From NCBI RefSeq assembly GCF_030253575.1, contig NC_080569.1, positions 27,999,501-28,063,500 on the forward strand: a DNA stretch of 64,000 nucleotides, in the 5' to 3' direction. The first letter of the stretch is position 1. Each line of letters opens with the position of its first letter. The notes below the pieces were generated by a model. That model saw only the letters and a program-made list of their open reading frames with translations, was not told the DNA's origin and did no database searches. The translations under genes were made by a program, and so were the position numbers. Positions 22,018-35,218 of the stretch are shown here, in pieces. The stretch is from Rhododendron vialii (lineage: Eukaryota > Streptophyta > Magnoliopsida > Ericales > Ericaceae).

Positions 22018-22241
22018 CTCCCCCCGTTCCAAGATGAGTGACCTTTTTGGGACTCCGTGTCAATTAAAATACTTATATCTTTTGATTTGTGAAGTTTTAT
22101 GTGATTTTGAAAACTTTGTTTAATAGAACTAATTAAAATCTGTCAAATAAGATCTATATTGCATATTTTTTAACATTCATATTGAAAGATATAAATAATT
22201 GAAAATGACTAAAAAGATCACTCATTTTGAAACAAATGGAG
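22018..22241. mobile_element. Stowaway-type MITE
   Basis: The left end CTCCCCCCGTTCCAAGATGA and the right end ATTTTGAAACAAATGGAG are inverted relatives, flanked by TA on both sides (22016-22017, 22242-22243), as in Tc1/mariner-type MITEs. Confidence 0.75.
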
Positions 22242-22316
22242 TACTTTTTAACCTATGTTTTCTTTAAAATTGGGGTATTGCCTAAAAAGTGGGGAGAGAG
22301 AGAGAGATGTATTTAG

Positions 22317-22735
22317 TCTTTTTTTTAACAGCAAAAAAGAATTTTATTAATCTTTGAAAACAAATTACAAAGATTAAAAAAATTCAAACCATGAAGCACC
22401 AGGAACTAGAAGGGAAAAATAACCACACTTAGATGGCAAGAAGCCAACTAAGGCATACAACCCCAAAGAAAAAGCACCACACCCAAAATCCAAACAAGGC
22501 AAAAAGACACCTAAAAACAAAACCCGCTCTTGAGATGATTGAGGATCAATCATTACATTGAGAATCCTGAACGTTGGCCCCGCGCCATCTTCAGCTTCCG
22601 TAGTCATGAATTTGCTTATTATATTTTCATCATTACCCAAATAATCGGCTCCCAAAATTTTCTCAATAGCTAGACTAGGTAACCCTTGCCTCATCTAGAT
22701 GAATCCTATTCGTGCCTTTGGAAGAAACAGATAAA
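22317..22735 (-). mobile_element. Retroposon 3' remnant with a short relic reading frame
   Basis: The reversed tail (poly-T, AACAGCAAAAAAGAATTTTATT) is followed on the - strand by an open stretch with FRILNVMIDPQ. The remnant at 27770-28300 carries the related FKLLNRMIDS, so both derive from one family. The family itself is not identified. Confidence 0.5.
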
Positions 22736-22749
22736 GTCGTATTTTCTAT

Positions 22750-22751
<2 letters not shown>

Positions 22752-22791
<40 letters not shown>

Positions 22792-22873
22792 TGGTCATGA
22801 ACTGAAAAGCTTGTTAATGATAGATAGATAAGTTTTTTTTTTTTTTCTGATAGATAGATAGATAGATAGATAA
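22752..22873. repeat. (GA)n and (GATA)n microsatellites
   Basis: A GA run spans 22753-22788 and a GATA run spans about 22849-22873, with a poly-T tract between them. Confidence 0.9.
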
Positions 22874-24409
22874 TGAAGAAAAAGGTTTAGTTTTCGTTTG
22901 ACCAAAAAAAAAAGTGAAGGTAGATTTGTTAGATCATTGTTGTTTAACTTATCTATATCTTCTATCGCATAGCTAAAAAGACAAAATAGTGATCAGACAC
23001 TACCGAGATAGTTCGCACACATTTGTATTCTTATACACCAACTAGACACTTTTGCCACAGTATATGCAATACATGATGAAATAGTTTACACCAATAAGAA
23101 CATGAAACTTGATAAAGAACAAAATAAATACCCAGAGCACTATTTTGTTATGTTGGCTAAGCAAAGAAGGATTTTATGAAACAACCAAACAAAGAGACAA
23201 AATGCAAAAATACAACAAGCCAACAAGGTTACAAACCTGCCCGTTTTGGCTAAATGAAAAAATGAATTACTATCTTTTCTGTCTTTAGTTTTGTGTTTAA
23301 CAATTTTTTCTTTTTCTGGGTTCTTCTTCTTCTTTTTCTTCTTCTCTTTTTTCTTTTTGGGTTCAAAATGGAGACCCAAAAGCTTACACAAGATAGAAAA
23401 CTTGGGCTTCATCAACTAATTGAGCCCGATAACAAAACAAAATAGTTCAACCCAATCATAGCCCTTGGTTCTAATACAGGCTAGGTGGGCTTCAAAAAGA
23501 TTTTGGGGAACTTCCGAGCTGGACTACATCCCGATAAGTCCCACGTGCATCTATCTATCTATCTATACTTTAAGCAAATGTAGTTTCTAAAAATAAAATC
23601 AAGCTATCTTCTTAATTCTCATTCCTATTTGGCATTCTCCTAATAAAATTTATTTTCTTTTTTGCATGAATCGATCAAGCAAAGAACAAAGCCAAACTAG
23701 ATCAAAAATAGCAAACGAAATCGGAAAACAAAAATACAAACTTGAGCCATTCAGTAATCATCTTCCTCTCAACCATATTTTGCTTTCACTGTCTTCTTCT
23801 CCATGTTAGATTCGCCTCGCTCTTCACCGGTTGATGCAAACCCAGGATTGCCGTTGTGTTGGACGACGGGATGAGGGGCGGAGGTTGCCAAGGGATGGTT
23901 CAGGTTCTTGCCGCCGCTCACCGCCGCGCTATTGCTGCCGTGCTATCCCCGTTCGCCTCTCTCCAAAATATGCATATGAAAATGCAGAATGGAAAATGGG
24001 TATTTTGAATGGTCGCCGAAATCTGCATTTGAATATGCAGAAATGAAAATGGGGTTTGAATGGTTGTCGAAATAATAGGGATTTTCAATTGGGGTTTAAA
24101 TAGTTACCAAAATACTAGGGATTTTTTAGGAGTGATTATCCTAAAATTAGGCAAGAGGACCTTCAAGATTGGTAATTTTTAGTCCCAAAAATCTCTGCCT
24201 ATATATACATATATTATATGTATAATAATCAACATATCTTTATAATAAAGGACAATCCAAGAATTATTTAAAAGTGGAGATGAAAACATAATTGTTCAAA
24301 ATGTGGCGGATGAATACTTACGTGGTATGAATAAATAGGAGGAATATTTATTTGTTGATTATTACTTTATTTTATTTATTTTTTTGGTTGGGAGGGGTGG
24401 GGGGGCCTG

Positions 24410-24530
24410 GTTTTCAAAATAGAGGCCCAAAAGCTTACACAAAGATAGAGACTGTGAGCCCAATAACAAAACAAAAAATAGTTAAAGCCGAACACAAACA
24501 TGGCCTTTGGTCCATTTAGACAAAAAAAAA
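24410..24530 (-). mobile_element. Retroposon tail at the left edge of block 2
   Basis: It corresponds to 5780-5895. The phrase CCCAAAAGCTTACACAA and AACACGGGCCAGGC just downstream pair with the first block. It marks the approximate left limit of the second duplicated block. Confidence 0.5.
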
Positions 24531-25026
24531 ACAAGATATTAGTTCTAACACGGGCCAGGCATTACTTCGGTCCAATTAGACAAAATTCTTTTGCTAATAA
24601 TATATATTTTTTAAAATACTTCCCATTTTAAATTAGCTTGGATAGTACTACACGCTTATGTTTATTTTTTGGGTGCAATGGAAATTCATTAAAATATTAG
24701 CGAGTAAAAGTTTTACGAAATTGAATAAAAAAGATAGAGTAGCCAGTGGGCATAATAAAACACATGGACTTTAATCTTGGAGGTGTCCAACCCCCATATT
24801 ATCGTCACAAATGACCGACATATATAGTGTAGTGGCAGCCGGGAATATCTCATAAGTAACCACGAGGTTTTCCGCCCAGGTTGTCATAACTTCATGCTTA
24901 TTTGTATGGATATAAATATATAAATTCCCATATTTTCCTATACCCTTTCCGTAGATATTGAGCGCATTTTGCACATTAAACATTGCTATAAAAGGGAATT
25001 GTTAGCTTTTTCATATTTTAAGTACA

Positions 25027-25461
25027 CTAGTGTTTATCCGTGCCTACGGCACTATCCATCCCGATTGGAATTGATTTGTACCCTTCCGCTAGATTCAAAC
25101 CATGAGCAAAAGCTAGAGAGGGGCGAGGGGATCTCGATTGTGGAAAGCTTGAAAGGCGGGTCAGTGTCGTTGTGAGTGGTGGAGGACGGTGAAGGAGAAA
25201 GGATCATGAGAAGAAGAGAGATGGTTTGGGTGAGGTAGTGTTTGTGTGGGATCAGAGAGAGAGAATGAGAACTCTTCTGCAGTAGGGTTTCAAATTTGAA
25301 AGTGGGTGACTGGGTGTAATTTTGATCGGTGGCAATTTTGTAATTAAACGAAAGAGGCTGGACAATTTAATAAAAAGAAAATTTCACCTCAACCATTTGA
25401 TCAATTCAATCTTAACCATTACAACAATTTATCCTCATACCATTGTATTTTATAATAGAGA
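25027..25461 (-). mobile_element. Candidate short non-autonomous Helitron
   Basis: On the - strand the segment starts TCTCTATTATAAAA after an A. It ends with the hairpin-forming GTGCCGTAGGCAC, a short spacer and CTAG followed by T. This is the terminal pattern of Helitrons (5' TC, 3' hairpin then CTRR, insertion between A and T). It lies in a stretch of about 0.7 kb that is absent from block 1 (compare 6432-6445). Confidence 0.4.
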
Positions 25462-25574
25462 TGTGCGCTTTGTTATTAAAAAACTGAAAATTAGAGAACC
25501 CCCATATATTGTTTGGGTATTAAACTCATTTCTCAAAGACTATGGCCCGGCCATGGCCATACCCATCATCATTC

Positions 25575-26005
25575 ACAAATAAGTGTTTGTCTTCCATGAG
25601 ATTATACGTTCGAATTCCAAACCCAAACATCTGAATCTTGAGGTCATTATAAGTTTTGACTAGTCGTTAATTTCAGCGTTTTGAATTTAATCGAGAGGCT
25701 CGCAACTTGACTCGGCTTCTGATTATCCAAAGAAAACATCCTTACAACCACATCTCATCAGCGGTGGCTTATTTTGGCCTCCCTCAATGTACGCTTTGTC
25801 GAGTTATTTATAAAATTTTGTTGACAATAAAAAAAAATGCGTTTCTCTTTTATGAGGTTGCATGTTCGAATTTTAAAGCAAAATATTCCAAAACCTTGGG
25901 GTCACTGAAGGTCAGTTTTGCCCGATCGTTAATTTCAGGGTTCTAGATTTCGTCGAGGTTTGCGTAAACTGGATCAGCATCCGATTTCCTAAAGAAAACA
26001 TCCTT
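25575..26005 (+). mobile_element. Two Au-like SINE fragments (paralogues of 6440-6760)
   Basis: Segments at about 25575-25745 and 25835-26005 each contain a box-B-like GTTCGAATT, then TTTCAG...GTTT/GATTT, TCGAGG and AACTTGACTCGGC or AAACTGGATCAGCATCC. The spacing and the 3' phrases match Au-like SINEs. Confidence 0.5.
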
Positions 26006-27054
26006 ATCTTATAATAACGGATGACCAACCAACTATATTTAATTTCTTACTTGAATAACATCTCAACACGATAGCTAGGATGAATGATTTGAATGACGAC
26101 GTCTCCATTATTCAATTCTCTTTCTTCTTCTTTTTTCATTTTTTTTGTTCATACGCTAATCTTCTCCATTATTCAATTCACCAACTAGATAAAAGTTATA
26201 ATGACCTTATTCTGATAAAGAAATGTGCACATAGTAGTAGTTTGGAAACTAAAAAAAATGAACTTAATTTAATGTTTAAAAATGTAAGCCGCCCATGTAG
26301 GCTTGTTTAAAATGCGACGCCAAAAGAATTGAATACGCTTAAATAATGAAAGAAGCCGACATTTCTAAAGAATAAAAGATGATGCAACCAAGATTTCCGT
26401 TTGGATGTGTATCGTACGCATCTCTAAAAATTGCCTACAATTCTAAGCATCTCGCAAAAAAAAATTGTAACTATCAATCTAGAATTCATTAAATTGGTAT
26501 GGAAGGTAATATTTAGAGACAAATCATATGTAGCATCAAGTTTGAATTTCTAACGCTTGTATAGTAGTATGTGCTGAGAGCAAAAAAAAACTGCTTGTAT
26601 AGTGTGAGTTCTTTCGTTGTAATTAATTAGTAAAGTAAAATTTATACTCCTAAATTTTCAAGGAAAAAATTTAGAGTTCACAGTGTTTCAAGCAAAAATA
26701 TATACTATACGAGAGATTTATTCAGTGCCGGGGGCACAATCACGTGGTGCCCCAGGTCCTTCTTGGATCACACAATCATCTGTAATTCACACACTTAATT
26801 AGTCTTGAACCCCACAACATGGGGTACCAAGTGGCAGTGCCCCTGAGGCACTGTATATTTTTTCATACCGTAAGCAAATAAATAGGGTGTGTGTTCGTTG
26901 TAGCAATTTTCAAGAAATAGCCATTCTTTTCCTTTGTATGTGCGTGTCCGCGCTCGTGTATGTGAGAGAGAGAGGTGGGCCGGTTTTCTTTCACACACCA
27001 TGCAAGTTCCATTGACTATCGAATATAATCAATCTTATCCCAAAAATTGATGAA

Positions 27055-27220
27055 AAGAATGGGGTTGTCTATTTGCTCCATCCTAAAATCTTAGGTTCGA
27101 TTCTCCTTGTCAACAATTTTTCGAGCCGACGGGAAAGGGCTGTAGGGATTAGTTCAATGTGCGCGTAAATTGGTCTGGAACATTCTGTATTACCAAAAAT
27201 AATAATAATAATAATAATTT
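27055..27220 (+). mobile_element. Au-like SINE with (AAT)n tail (paralogue of 7728-7932)
   Basis: It contains TTAGGTTCGATTCTCC (good box B), ATGTGCGCGTAAATTGGTC and a terminal AATAATAATAAT run. The box B is better preserved here than in block 1. Confidence 0.65.
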
Positions 27221-27769
27221 GAGGTTGTCATTAAGCTTTTTTAGACACGTTTCTCTTAACTAGAGTAGTTCATTACTTCATTTGGCTGAACATGCTCGAT
27301 CACACTTTCAGCGTTGATGTTTCAGTTAGCACTCAAACCTAAACCCAACGACAAACAAACACGTACATATATAAGACAAAGTACATTAACGTTGTTCGAA
27401 AATCGCACGTGGTCTGGTCCCTTTTGGTTAAGCTCATGATGAACCTTCGATACTCCATCTCTTCTTGCTCATTTCATTTTCGTGGCATGGGACACATCTC
27501 ATGTGCCCAGAATGATAAATCGAATTGTTTACTTTAGGCTTCATATAATGTGTAAAATCGTAGAGCTAGTTGTACGTTAAAGTTCGAGTTGCGGCCACTT
27601 TAAGGCCCCGGAAATTTACCAATTAATATTAGGAGCTAGCCCCTCCTACTTGCTTTGATATCCCTTATAATAACCCAACAAATTAAAAGTCTTCTTCTTT
27701 GGTATTTGTTTTAGACCACAGAAATGTGAATGCCAACTCTGTATAAAGGTTTATGAAATCTACTTCTTC

Positions 27770-28330
27770 TTTTTTCATCAGCGAGAAAAGATTTTATAGG
27801 AATTTTTGAAAACGAATTACAAAGATTACTGGAATCCAAACATAAGGCAGCAAATTAACCAAAGGAAGGACAAATCACAAGAAGCACGACCTCACTCCAA
27901 CAATCACATGCTGCGAGTAACCAGAAGGAAAAGAAAAGCAATATGAGGCTAGCAGGAAATCAACCAAGAGAGAAACCCTAAGAGGAAACACACCAAGCCC
28001 AACCGAATCATAGAACACCCAAAAAAATGCCTAAGAATCAATCATCCTATTGAGTAGCTTGAACCTTGGCCTTTCGTCATCTTCACCTTCCATAATCTTG
28101 ATTCTACATATAACTTCGTCATCATCACCCTTGTAACCAATGCCCATGATTTTATTCAAAGACCAAATCGCATGAGACTTGTTGAGATGAATCCTGTTAA
28201 TCAATTCCTTCAGAAGAAGTGGATAGAGCAGCAGCTGCAACAGTAGATCTGAACACAACACATTTTTTTGCTTTCTTTCTTCCACCCCTCTTCTTGGGAT
28301 TAGGAAAGCCCATCAAATCTTCTATCGCCT
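27770..28330 (-). mobile_element. Non-LTR retroposon remnant, fuller copy
   Basis: The reversed tail at 27770-27800 is followed by about 500 bp. On the - strand this includes an open stretch ending FKLLNRMIDS (28031-28060). Block 1 retains only the tail-proximal 250 bp (8504-8755). The far boundary is unclear. Confidence 0.5.
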
Positions 28331-29234
28331 TGATCACATGAACAATCGGTAAGATATCAAACTTAGACCGTCCATTTCAAATGCGGTGCTTACATTGGGC
28401 CGAAAATACGAATTAAGATTCGCTAAGGAGTCTCTCTCACACGGAGTATCTCATATGATTCAAAATGGAACCAAATTAACATGCCTGTCGCCCTGTCCAT
28501 TGCTCCTAATTAGACAAACATCGTTTGATCAAACTTTTATCAAATGTCTGATTAATGGCAGTGTTTACATGGATGATTTACCCATCAATGTTTGCAAAAT
28601 GAAATTTGTAACATTTTGATTTACAATACGATCGAGCTAGATTGTACGTAGTAGGTCTCATTTCGCAATATCCCATAAAAATTGAATAAAGGATCAAAAT
28701 ATGAGAGGATATATGAATTCTCATTCACATGTGTTCAGCCGGTTAATAACTTCCCTCCACATTTAGTATCGATATGAGAAGTTATACCCGTCATAATTTC
28801 AATAAGTTTAAGGTCCCGTCTCGTTAATGCTATTATTTTTTAAGTATTTATTTTTCGTTTTACGCAAGAGAGATATATCATTCTCTCACAATACATCACC
28901 TTTAATTCAAAAAATAAGTTCAAATTTGACAAATAAATACTTATTTTCGGTGTTGGAACGCACCCTAAGCTAACTTATGAAACAAATAACCATATACACT
29001 TTTTATCCAGAAAAAAATTTATCAAGATAGAGCTAGAGTATTGTCTTTTCCAATAAGATATTCTACACAACCACAAACCAAGTTTATTGACCTAATTTAT
29101 AATAATTAACAAATAAAACTGAATGTGACTTTTTGTTGTTTTACCTAAACATCTCCCAGAAGGCAAATAATTATTGAAATTAGTACAAACATATTATCTC
29201 GGAAATTTAACAACACCATAATACTAATGTTTAA

Positions 29235-30783
29235 TTAGAAACCATCATCCATCTGATGGTCCATCAACTTCCAAGACCCGTCTGCTTCTTGAACCATCCC
29301 CTTGTTCTGCACGGACCACCACGATCCGGGTACGCCGTATTCATCTTTCAACCCATCCAACGACTTGTTAACAAGCGCGATATCGCGATTAGCTTCCAAC
29401 TCAAACCCGTCTTTCGATCCTTGCGTTCCCCCGACTCCATGCAAGTACGCCTCCAAATTATGCCAACTCGACAGGTTCCCGGGACTCTTCATGTACGGGG
29501 ATTTCGTCGTGTCAATCTTCAATTCTTCGCCTACTTCTGAGTAACCGATGAAAGGATAATCCGGGACGATGTCAAAGGCATTGCGAGTGCGTAGGACTCG
29601 AAGATCACTTAGTCCGTCGAACACCTTTTTGAAGCCAGAATCTCCGACTTTAGGGCTTGCGAACACAAAGGCTCTTACTGGAAAGGCCTTGTTTGGTTGA
29701 CCTCTATATATGTTCAGTCCATTGGCAACTATGTCAACTGCGTTTAGGGTTGCGATCGCTGCTCCCAAGCTGTGTCCAACAACGGTTATGCTGATGTCTT
29801 CGTCCTTGTATTGTTCCACAAGTCTCTTGATCTCGGTCTCAACCTAAAATATTTGATTACATAGACAGTAAGAGAAAAAATGGATTAGAGTTAACGTACG
29901 GACATTACTAATACTACGAATGATGAAATTTTTGTTCCGAAAATTTTAGTCTCGAATTGTAAAACAGTATTGAAACATAAGTTCAGACAATAATCAACGT
30001 CGATCACATCGTTGAATGTAACAAAAATTCAATTCACTCAATACATTTCAATGTACAAGTTTGCTTTATCCATAAAGATCCTATTAAATTACATACCTGG
30101 TCTCTAGCACTGGACTTATTGAATGGTGATCTTGGATCAGCAGAAGTGTAGATGGAGTACCACCCCTGATGCACCTTTGGATCATTTTCCTCTCCTAGTA
30201 TTTTCGAAGCAGAAACCAAATTGAATTCCAAGTCATTTACCCATTCCAACGCCTCGACCGTCCCTCTCCAAGCAACAACAATATCTCTCCTCCCGAGAGC
30301 CGCCTTCCCCTCATCCGTGGCCACCGCAACGTACCCCATCCAGTTGGACTCCTCGCTCCACGCCTCCCTCGACAGGGACTTGAAAATAAACGCTTCGGGC
30401 TGAGGGACCGAGGATGTTGCGTACAAATATTTGGTCACGCTGTACTTGAACGGATTGCCTTGCTCTAGGAACACCTTAGCGAAGAGATCCTTCTTTGCGT
30501 ACCGGCTACTCCCTGCGTATTTCGATACCTTATCGGAGAGGAAGGTGTCGTAGGTTACCTGAGCCATTTCTCCATAGTGAATTAGGTATCGACGGAGATC
30601 AATGTCTAGAGGATCTAACAATCCTTCCCAGTTTTGTTCTCCACTGAGAAGCCTCCAGTTTTTGGGTATGTTACTATCGCCCGAATTCGTGATTTTTTTA
30701 TCGAGTTCTTTAACTCGATCGTCTTGTTTTTTTTTCGATCTGCAAAAGATAAACATATTAAAGAGAAGCTCGATAGGGGACAT
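29235..30783 (-). CDS. Class-II phospholipase A1 (DAD1-like lipase), copy C
   Basis: Predicted sn-1 acylhydrolase of the cytosolic PLA1-II/DSEL group. Exon 1 is 30783-30097 and exon 2 is 29843-29235, separated by a 253-bp GT-AG intron, the shortest in the array. The protein has 431 residues, close to the usual 400-430 of the group. The triad can be placed at Ser254 (GHSLGAA), Asp320 ([11 protein letters not shown]) and His357 ([12 protein letters not shown]). The start ATG at 30783 opens [11 protein letters not shown]. The codon before it is TTG, so this ATG is the first in frame. There is a conserved TATA box at 30871-30877. No stops, frameshifts or lost splice sites were seen. It is the counterpart of A in the second block and the best-preserved member, so it is the reference for judging the others. 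Confidence 0.92.
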
Positions 30784-30870
30784 CAAGAAAGAAAGGTATT
30801 GGGAAATTAAACCAAAGAGGGGGAAATTAAGCTTGATGGCCTAGCTAGTTAATTGGTTGCTTTATAGTAT

Positions 30871-30877
30871 ATTTATA
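30871..30877 (-). promoter_or_regulatory. TATA box of lipase C
   Basis: TATAAAT on the - strand, about 90 bp upstream of the ATG at 30783. It is shared in position and context with copy A. Confidence 0.5.
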
Positions 30878-31248
30878 CTACCGAAATACTATTGAGATCG
30901 AGTTCCATGACTTGATCAAATCTATCTTTGACTGGTTAGTGTCTTTGTAATTTTTGACTAGATATTTTCAACTTCTAAACCCTCATGAAAATTCCTGGAT
31001 CTGCCATACACATTACGTTCAAGCAAAGGCAAATATAGTGCAGTCTCTATCGATGGGATTGTCAAAGGTTATCTTTAATTTTTGCAATAAATTAAGTTTT
31101 AAACCAAAAAAAATCAGAAAATAGTTTTAGTTCTGTTTTGTTTTGTTTTGAGGAAGTTAATTATATCATGCTAGAATTTGTGAAAGTAAGCTATCCATGC
31201 ACCACGCTTGAGTTCGTAATGGGAGCCCTCTCACAATGTACCGTCTAA

Positions 31249-31251
<3 letters not shown>

Positions 31252-31315
<64 letters not shown>
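31252..31315. repeat. (CT)n microsatellite upstream of lipase C
   Basis: About 31 uninterrupted CT units, roughly 470 bp upstream of the ATG. It corresponds to 12772-12832 and 38400-38444. Confidence 0.97.
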
Positions 31316-31318
<3 letters not shown>

Positions 31319-31679
31319 GGATGATGGGAATCATTAGTTTGACATGGTCATGTAGTCAGCTAAAATGATCATCCCTGATGAGCAAACTATACCTCCATAT
31401 GATACGTGCTTCGGGAAGCCAAGGGATGATAAGTTTGAGACGAAATTGAAAAATTTTGGTTGCATCGACCGAAAGTTGTTTTAAAAAATAGGGCAACCTA
31501 GTGTTTATATAAATGCCTATAGATACACGGTTCCAAAGCTTCTACTAATAAATAAGCAACGGATTACAAATTTGTAAATATATCTTTGTTATTTTTCTTT
31601 TCTTTTTCAACGATAAATTAGATAAAATTTCAACCATATTATAACTGACTTGATCGATCACTTGATTATAGCGTGTTTC

Positions 31680-31935
31680 TTTTTTTTGAACAGCGAAGAA
31701 GAATTTTATTTATAGAAGAGGAAAGGATAGTACAGATAAAAGGCTAAGAGAAAGCATCACAATGCAAAGACAATATCCCAATTATGTTGGCACCTTGCCC
31801 CGCGACAATCATCTGCATCGCAGCCCGCAAGTTGATAAGGGATCAACTAGAAAAACCCAAAGAAAATGGGAGCAGCAAGCCACAAAACAAATTAAGGTCA
31901 ACACATATCAAACCAATAAAACCTAACTGACAAAC
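31680..31935 (-). mobile_element. Retroposon with 13-bp target duplication, block-2 specific
   Basis: The 256-bp insert begins with poly-T then GAACAGCGAAGAAGAATTTT. It is flanked by TATAGCGTGTTTC (31667-31679) and TATAGTGTGTTTC (31936-31948), one mismatch in 13. Block 1 has a single copy of the target (TATAGCGCACGTGTTTC near 13373). The length and tail fit target-primed reverse transcription. Confidence 0.85.
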
Positions 31936-32778
31936 TATAGTGTGTTTCACCATCCAAATTGCAACATTTTCCTAGAAACCACCATGAGTTTGCTCCCTTT
32001 CGATTTTCGCATCTCATTTGTTCAATGGTGACACAAATATACTTCTTCGATCTCCATTTATTATCTCCTACGGAAAAAGTCTGAATTTTTGTGAATACAA
32101 GCTATAAAAAAAAGCTAGTAATATTTTGCCTAAGCTGTTGAGGTAAAAAAACAAAAAAGATTAGTCAAGCTTTTTTTCTTTTTTTTACTATGGTTCATTC
32201 AAAACAAAACCAAAAAAAAAATAGAAAAGAAAAGAAGAAGAAGAAAAAATGAAGCTGAAAATGATAGCTATCCTGGATAGTATTTTATATGTGGCTACTT
32301 TGTTAAAAAATTGAAAAGACAAACTAGATTATGACACCACAAAATTTCCCTCACCAGATGGAGGATGAGTACCACATGGCGGTCAAGTCAGGTTAGGTGA
32401 ATCTTAGCCTTCACATATATTTGAATGACTCAAATGCCATGCTACTTTTGAAGTTATCAGGTTCGAACAATTCAAACAACAAATCAAGAACTAGGGCAAA
32501 AGCCTTTTGTCAAATTCAAAAAGCAGACTGGCTAAAGATGATGGATTTGGCTAAGTTATTGGTTGTGTTACTGTATTAATTTGGATTTCTGGCTTCGAAA
32601 AAAGAGGGCCAAAAGGCCCAAAACGTGGGTTATTTCTTGCTAAAAAAATGCCAAAAAGCTGGCTTTACGATTCCTGGATGTAATTAAGTAGTAGTTAGCC
32701 TCTTCGCCTCAAATTGCCAATTATCAGCTAATTTATTTGCGTTAACCCTATCTCTTTTGGTTTTGGAGGTAAGAAAGT

Positions 32779-33471
32779 TGTTGGGAGTAGGCTTTCTCCT
32801 GTGTGTGCCCAGGCCAAATCCGTTGGGAGTCCATACCACATCACCTGGACCCAATCAATATACATTGAATGACTAATATTCACTTAAAAGACTAAGTCTC
32901 GTAAGTGGTGAGCTATCTCTAATTGTATATTAAGATCCAATCATGTTATTATTTATCCGATATGGGACTCCATCCTTCACACATGTTCCTAACAATCTCC
33001 CACTCACCCTCATGTGTGAACCATGCATTGGGCCTAAGTCCCCCTCGATTTGATCCGCTTGACACCCCCTTGATCCATGATCTTTTTACTCTCCAACACC
33101 GATTTAACCCCAGATTTCTCCGCACCCATTCCATTGATCGAGAACCAACCCCTTTACTCCATCGAGAGCCTCCATGCAGCGTGTTTTTATGCCATCCGCC
33201 TGCGTCCTTGCTCCATCGAGAGCCACCTTGGATTTTTCTCGCTCCATACAAAGTCTCCATGCAAGCCCACCAAATCGGTTTAAGTCCACCCAAAGATCGT
33301 TAACCTGGTTAGGGGGTGCGGGCACTCCGGTTTGGGTAAGGATGTGGGCTCTTCGGTTTGGGTCATTCAATATATATTGGACTTATACGATGTGTAGATT
33401 TCGTTAACACTCTCCAACTGATTGGACCTACGTGCACGCGGAAGAACATCCAGTGGATTAGACTCCCAACA
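32779..33471. mobile_element. Solo LTR (693 bp), block-2 copy
   Basis: It starts TGTTGGGAGT and ends GACTCCCAACA, flanked by AAAGT (32774-32778) and AAAGC (33472-33476). It is uninterrupted here, whereas the block-1 copy (16875-18752) contains a younger solo LTR. Confidence 0.8.
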
Positions 33472-34602
33472 AAAGCCATGAGAGATTTATGGTATGGGCT
33501 CGGGCTGAATCAATCCCAGACACAGTCATGGAGTAGTTCTTTTTGCAGTAAAGTCATTGCTTCGACGTTTTACCAAGAGAAAAACAAGGTATAGACCAAT
33601 CACATTCTGATGCTTGCAAGTTTGAGGAAGATTTGCAAATAATTAAGTAGGGACAACGAAATTAATTAATTAACTATGTGGAATTGGGTACGTATTAAAA
33701 GGAATTCAAACACACCTTAGTCTATGGAATTTTTCTCCTTAAAGAGGGTCGGCGAAATGGTGTGACACCCTAGTTTCAACGAAACTCAGGTTAAAAAAAA
33801 GGAGTGGGGGGTGGGTAAATTACCAAATCACCATGGAGGTTTCTAAAGATTACAGATTGCCTCACATTTGGAAAATTACAAAATAACCCCTATCGCATAA
33901 CAAATTACTTACATGTCGTGACGTAGATGCTAGGAAATTGGACGAAATGTCTTACATCAACAAGTCATAATTATAATAGACAAAACCACCTTTTTGTAGT
34001 ATGAGAAAGACTATTTTAACACCTCTGCAGCTTTTCAAAAGATACAAAAGGACAGTGTGGTTAATTGCAATTAGGATTTGGAAACGTCAGACTGATTTCA
34101 TCAATTTTCCTAGCCGCTACATACAAGGGGGTAATTTGTTAGTATGTAATTAGGGATAGTTTGTAATTTCTCATATGTGATGGGGCAATCTATAATTTGC
34201 AAAAATCTTCGGGGTGGTTTTAGTAGTTTGTCCAAAAAAAAACACTCCAGACAATAAGTATTTATCATAAAAAAAACTTCTCTCTTTTCAGGTTGTGGGC
34301 ATCATAGATATCCAGAGGCAAAGAGGGTAGAAAGCTTCTCTCTCTAAACAAAGTTCAGGGTTGTCTTAGGGTACATAGGAAAAAATTTCAGTGCCTCGCA
34401 GGTACCACGTAGTGTTCGCTCGACGCATCTGAGTCGTTCATTGCATTTTTAGGAGAGAGAAAAAGGAGAGAGAAAGTGTTGAGATGAGAGGAGATAGAGG
34501 ATTTCAATCTGAGCCGTCCAAAAGTGTATTGGACGGCCCGAATGTGCCGAACGGATACTACGTGAGATATACCTGCTTAATTAGCACTGAAAAATTACTC
34601 AG

Positions 34603-34649
<47 letters not shown>

Positions 34650-35218
34650 CGATTGTTAATTTTTATGTATTGATGTTTCATGCTTCCACATGTAGTAATT
34701 GTGTTATCCATTGATACAAAATAAATGTTGTTTAATTATTTTTGCTGTATCCCTCTAGCCTTGTTCGTGTACTTATTTTTTGAATCACGTGTTTTGTGTC
34801 TGTGTCACTATCTGTGTTTGTGTCCATACCTATACTACATACTACATAGCTAGGAATTAGTAGGAACTTGCATCAGAAAAGAATCCACACCTAGCTGTCC
34901 CAAGCAAGCCTGTACTACATATGTACAAGAAAATAACTCAAAAGACAAACTAAATGTCAACCGTACACAACGGAAACAGAGCTCTCGAGAATCAGCAAAA
35001 ACTTAATGAAAAATCTTGTCCTAATTGCAAATTAGGCTGTTTTCATATATAGATCTCATTCATTTGCTTCCAAGAGATGAGTCTAATGTCAAACTCATCT
35101 AACTTCACTCTTTATAATGCCTTGAAACAGTCGTCTGTCTATTCGGGTAAGGTTGCAAGCCAACTGCAATTTAGCGTTTAATCTCCGAAATGTAACTCTA
35201 TTGTTGCAATGTTATGAA
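33472..35218. other. Non-coding 3' flank of lipase D, paralogous to 18753-20626
   Basis: No gene is recognised. The stretch contains a TA microsatellite at 34605-34648 that is absent from the block-1 counterpart, where the short GGTACATATATG stands instead. Confidence 0.7.
34605..34648. repeat. (TA)n microsatellite
   Basis: About 22 TA units. The corresponding place near 19895-19908 has almost none. Confidence 0.97.

Larger units (their letters stand above)
21400..24400. other. Spacer between the two duplicated blocks
   Basis: No paralogue of lipase exon 1 or other gene is present. Content seen: a Stowaway-type MITE (22018-22241), a retroposon remnant (22317-22735), GA and GATA microsatellites, a retroposon tail near 23360-23470, and A/T-rich unique sequence. 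A CCGCCG-rich patch at 23870-23950 has no supportable coding sequence. Confidence 0.5.
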
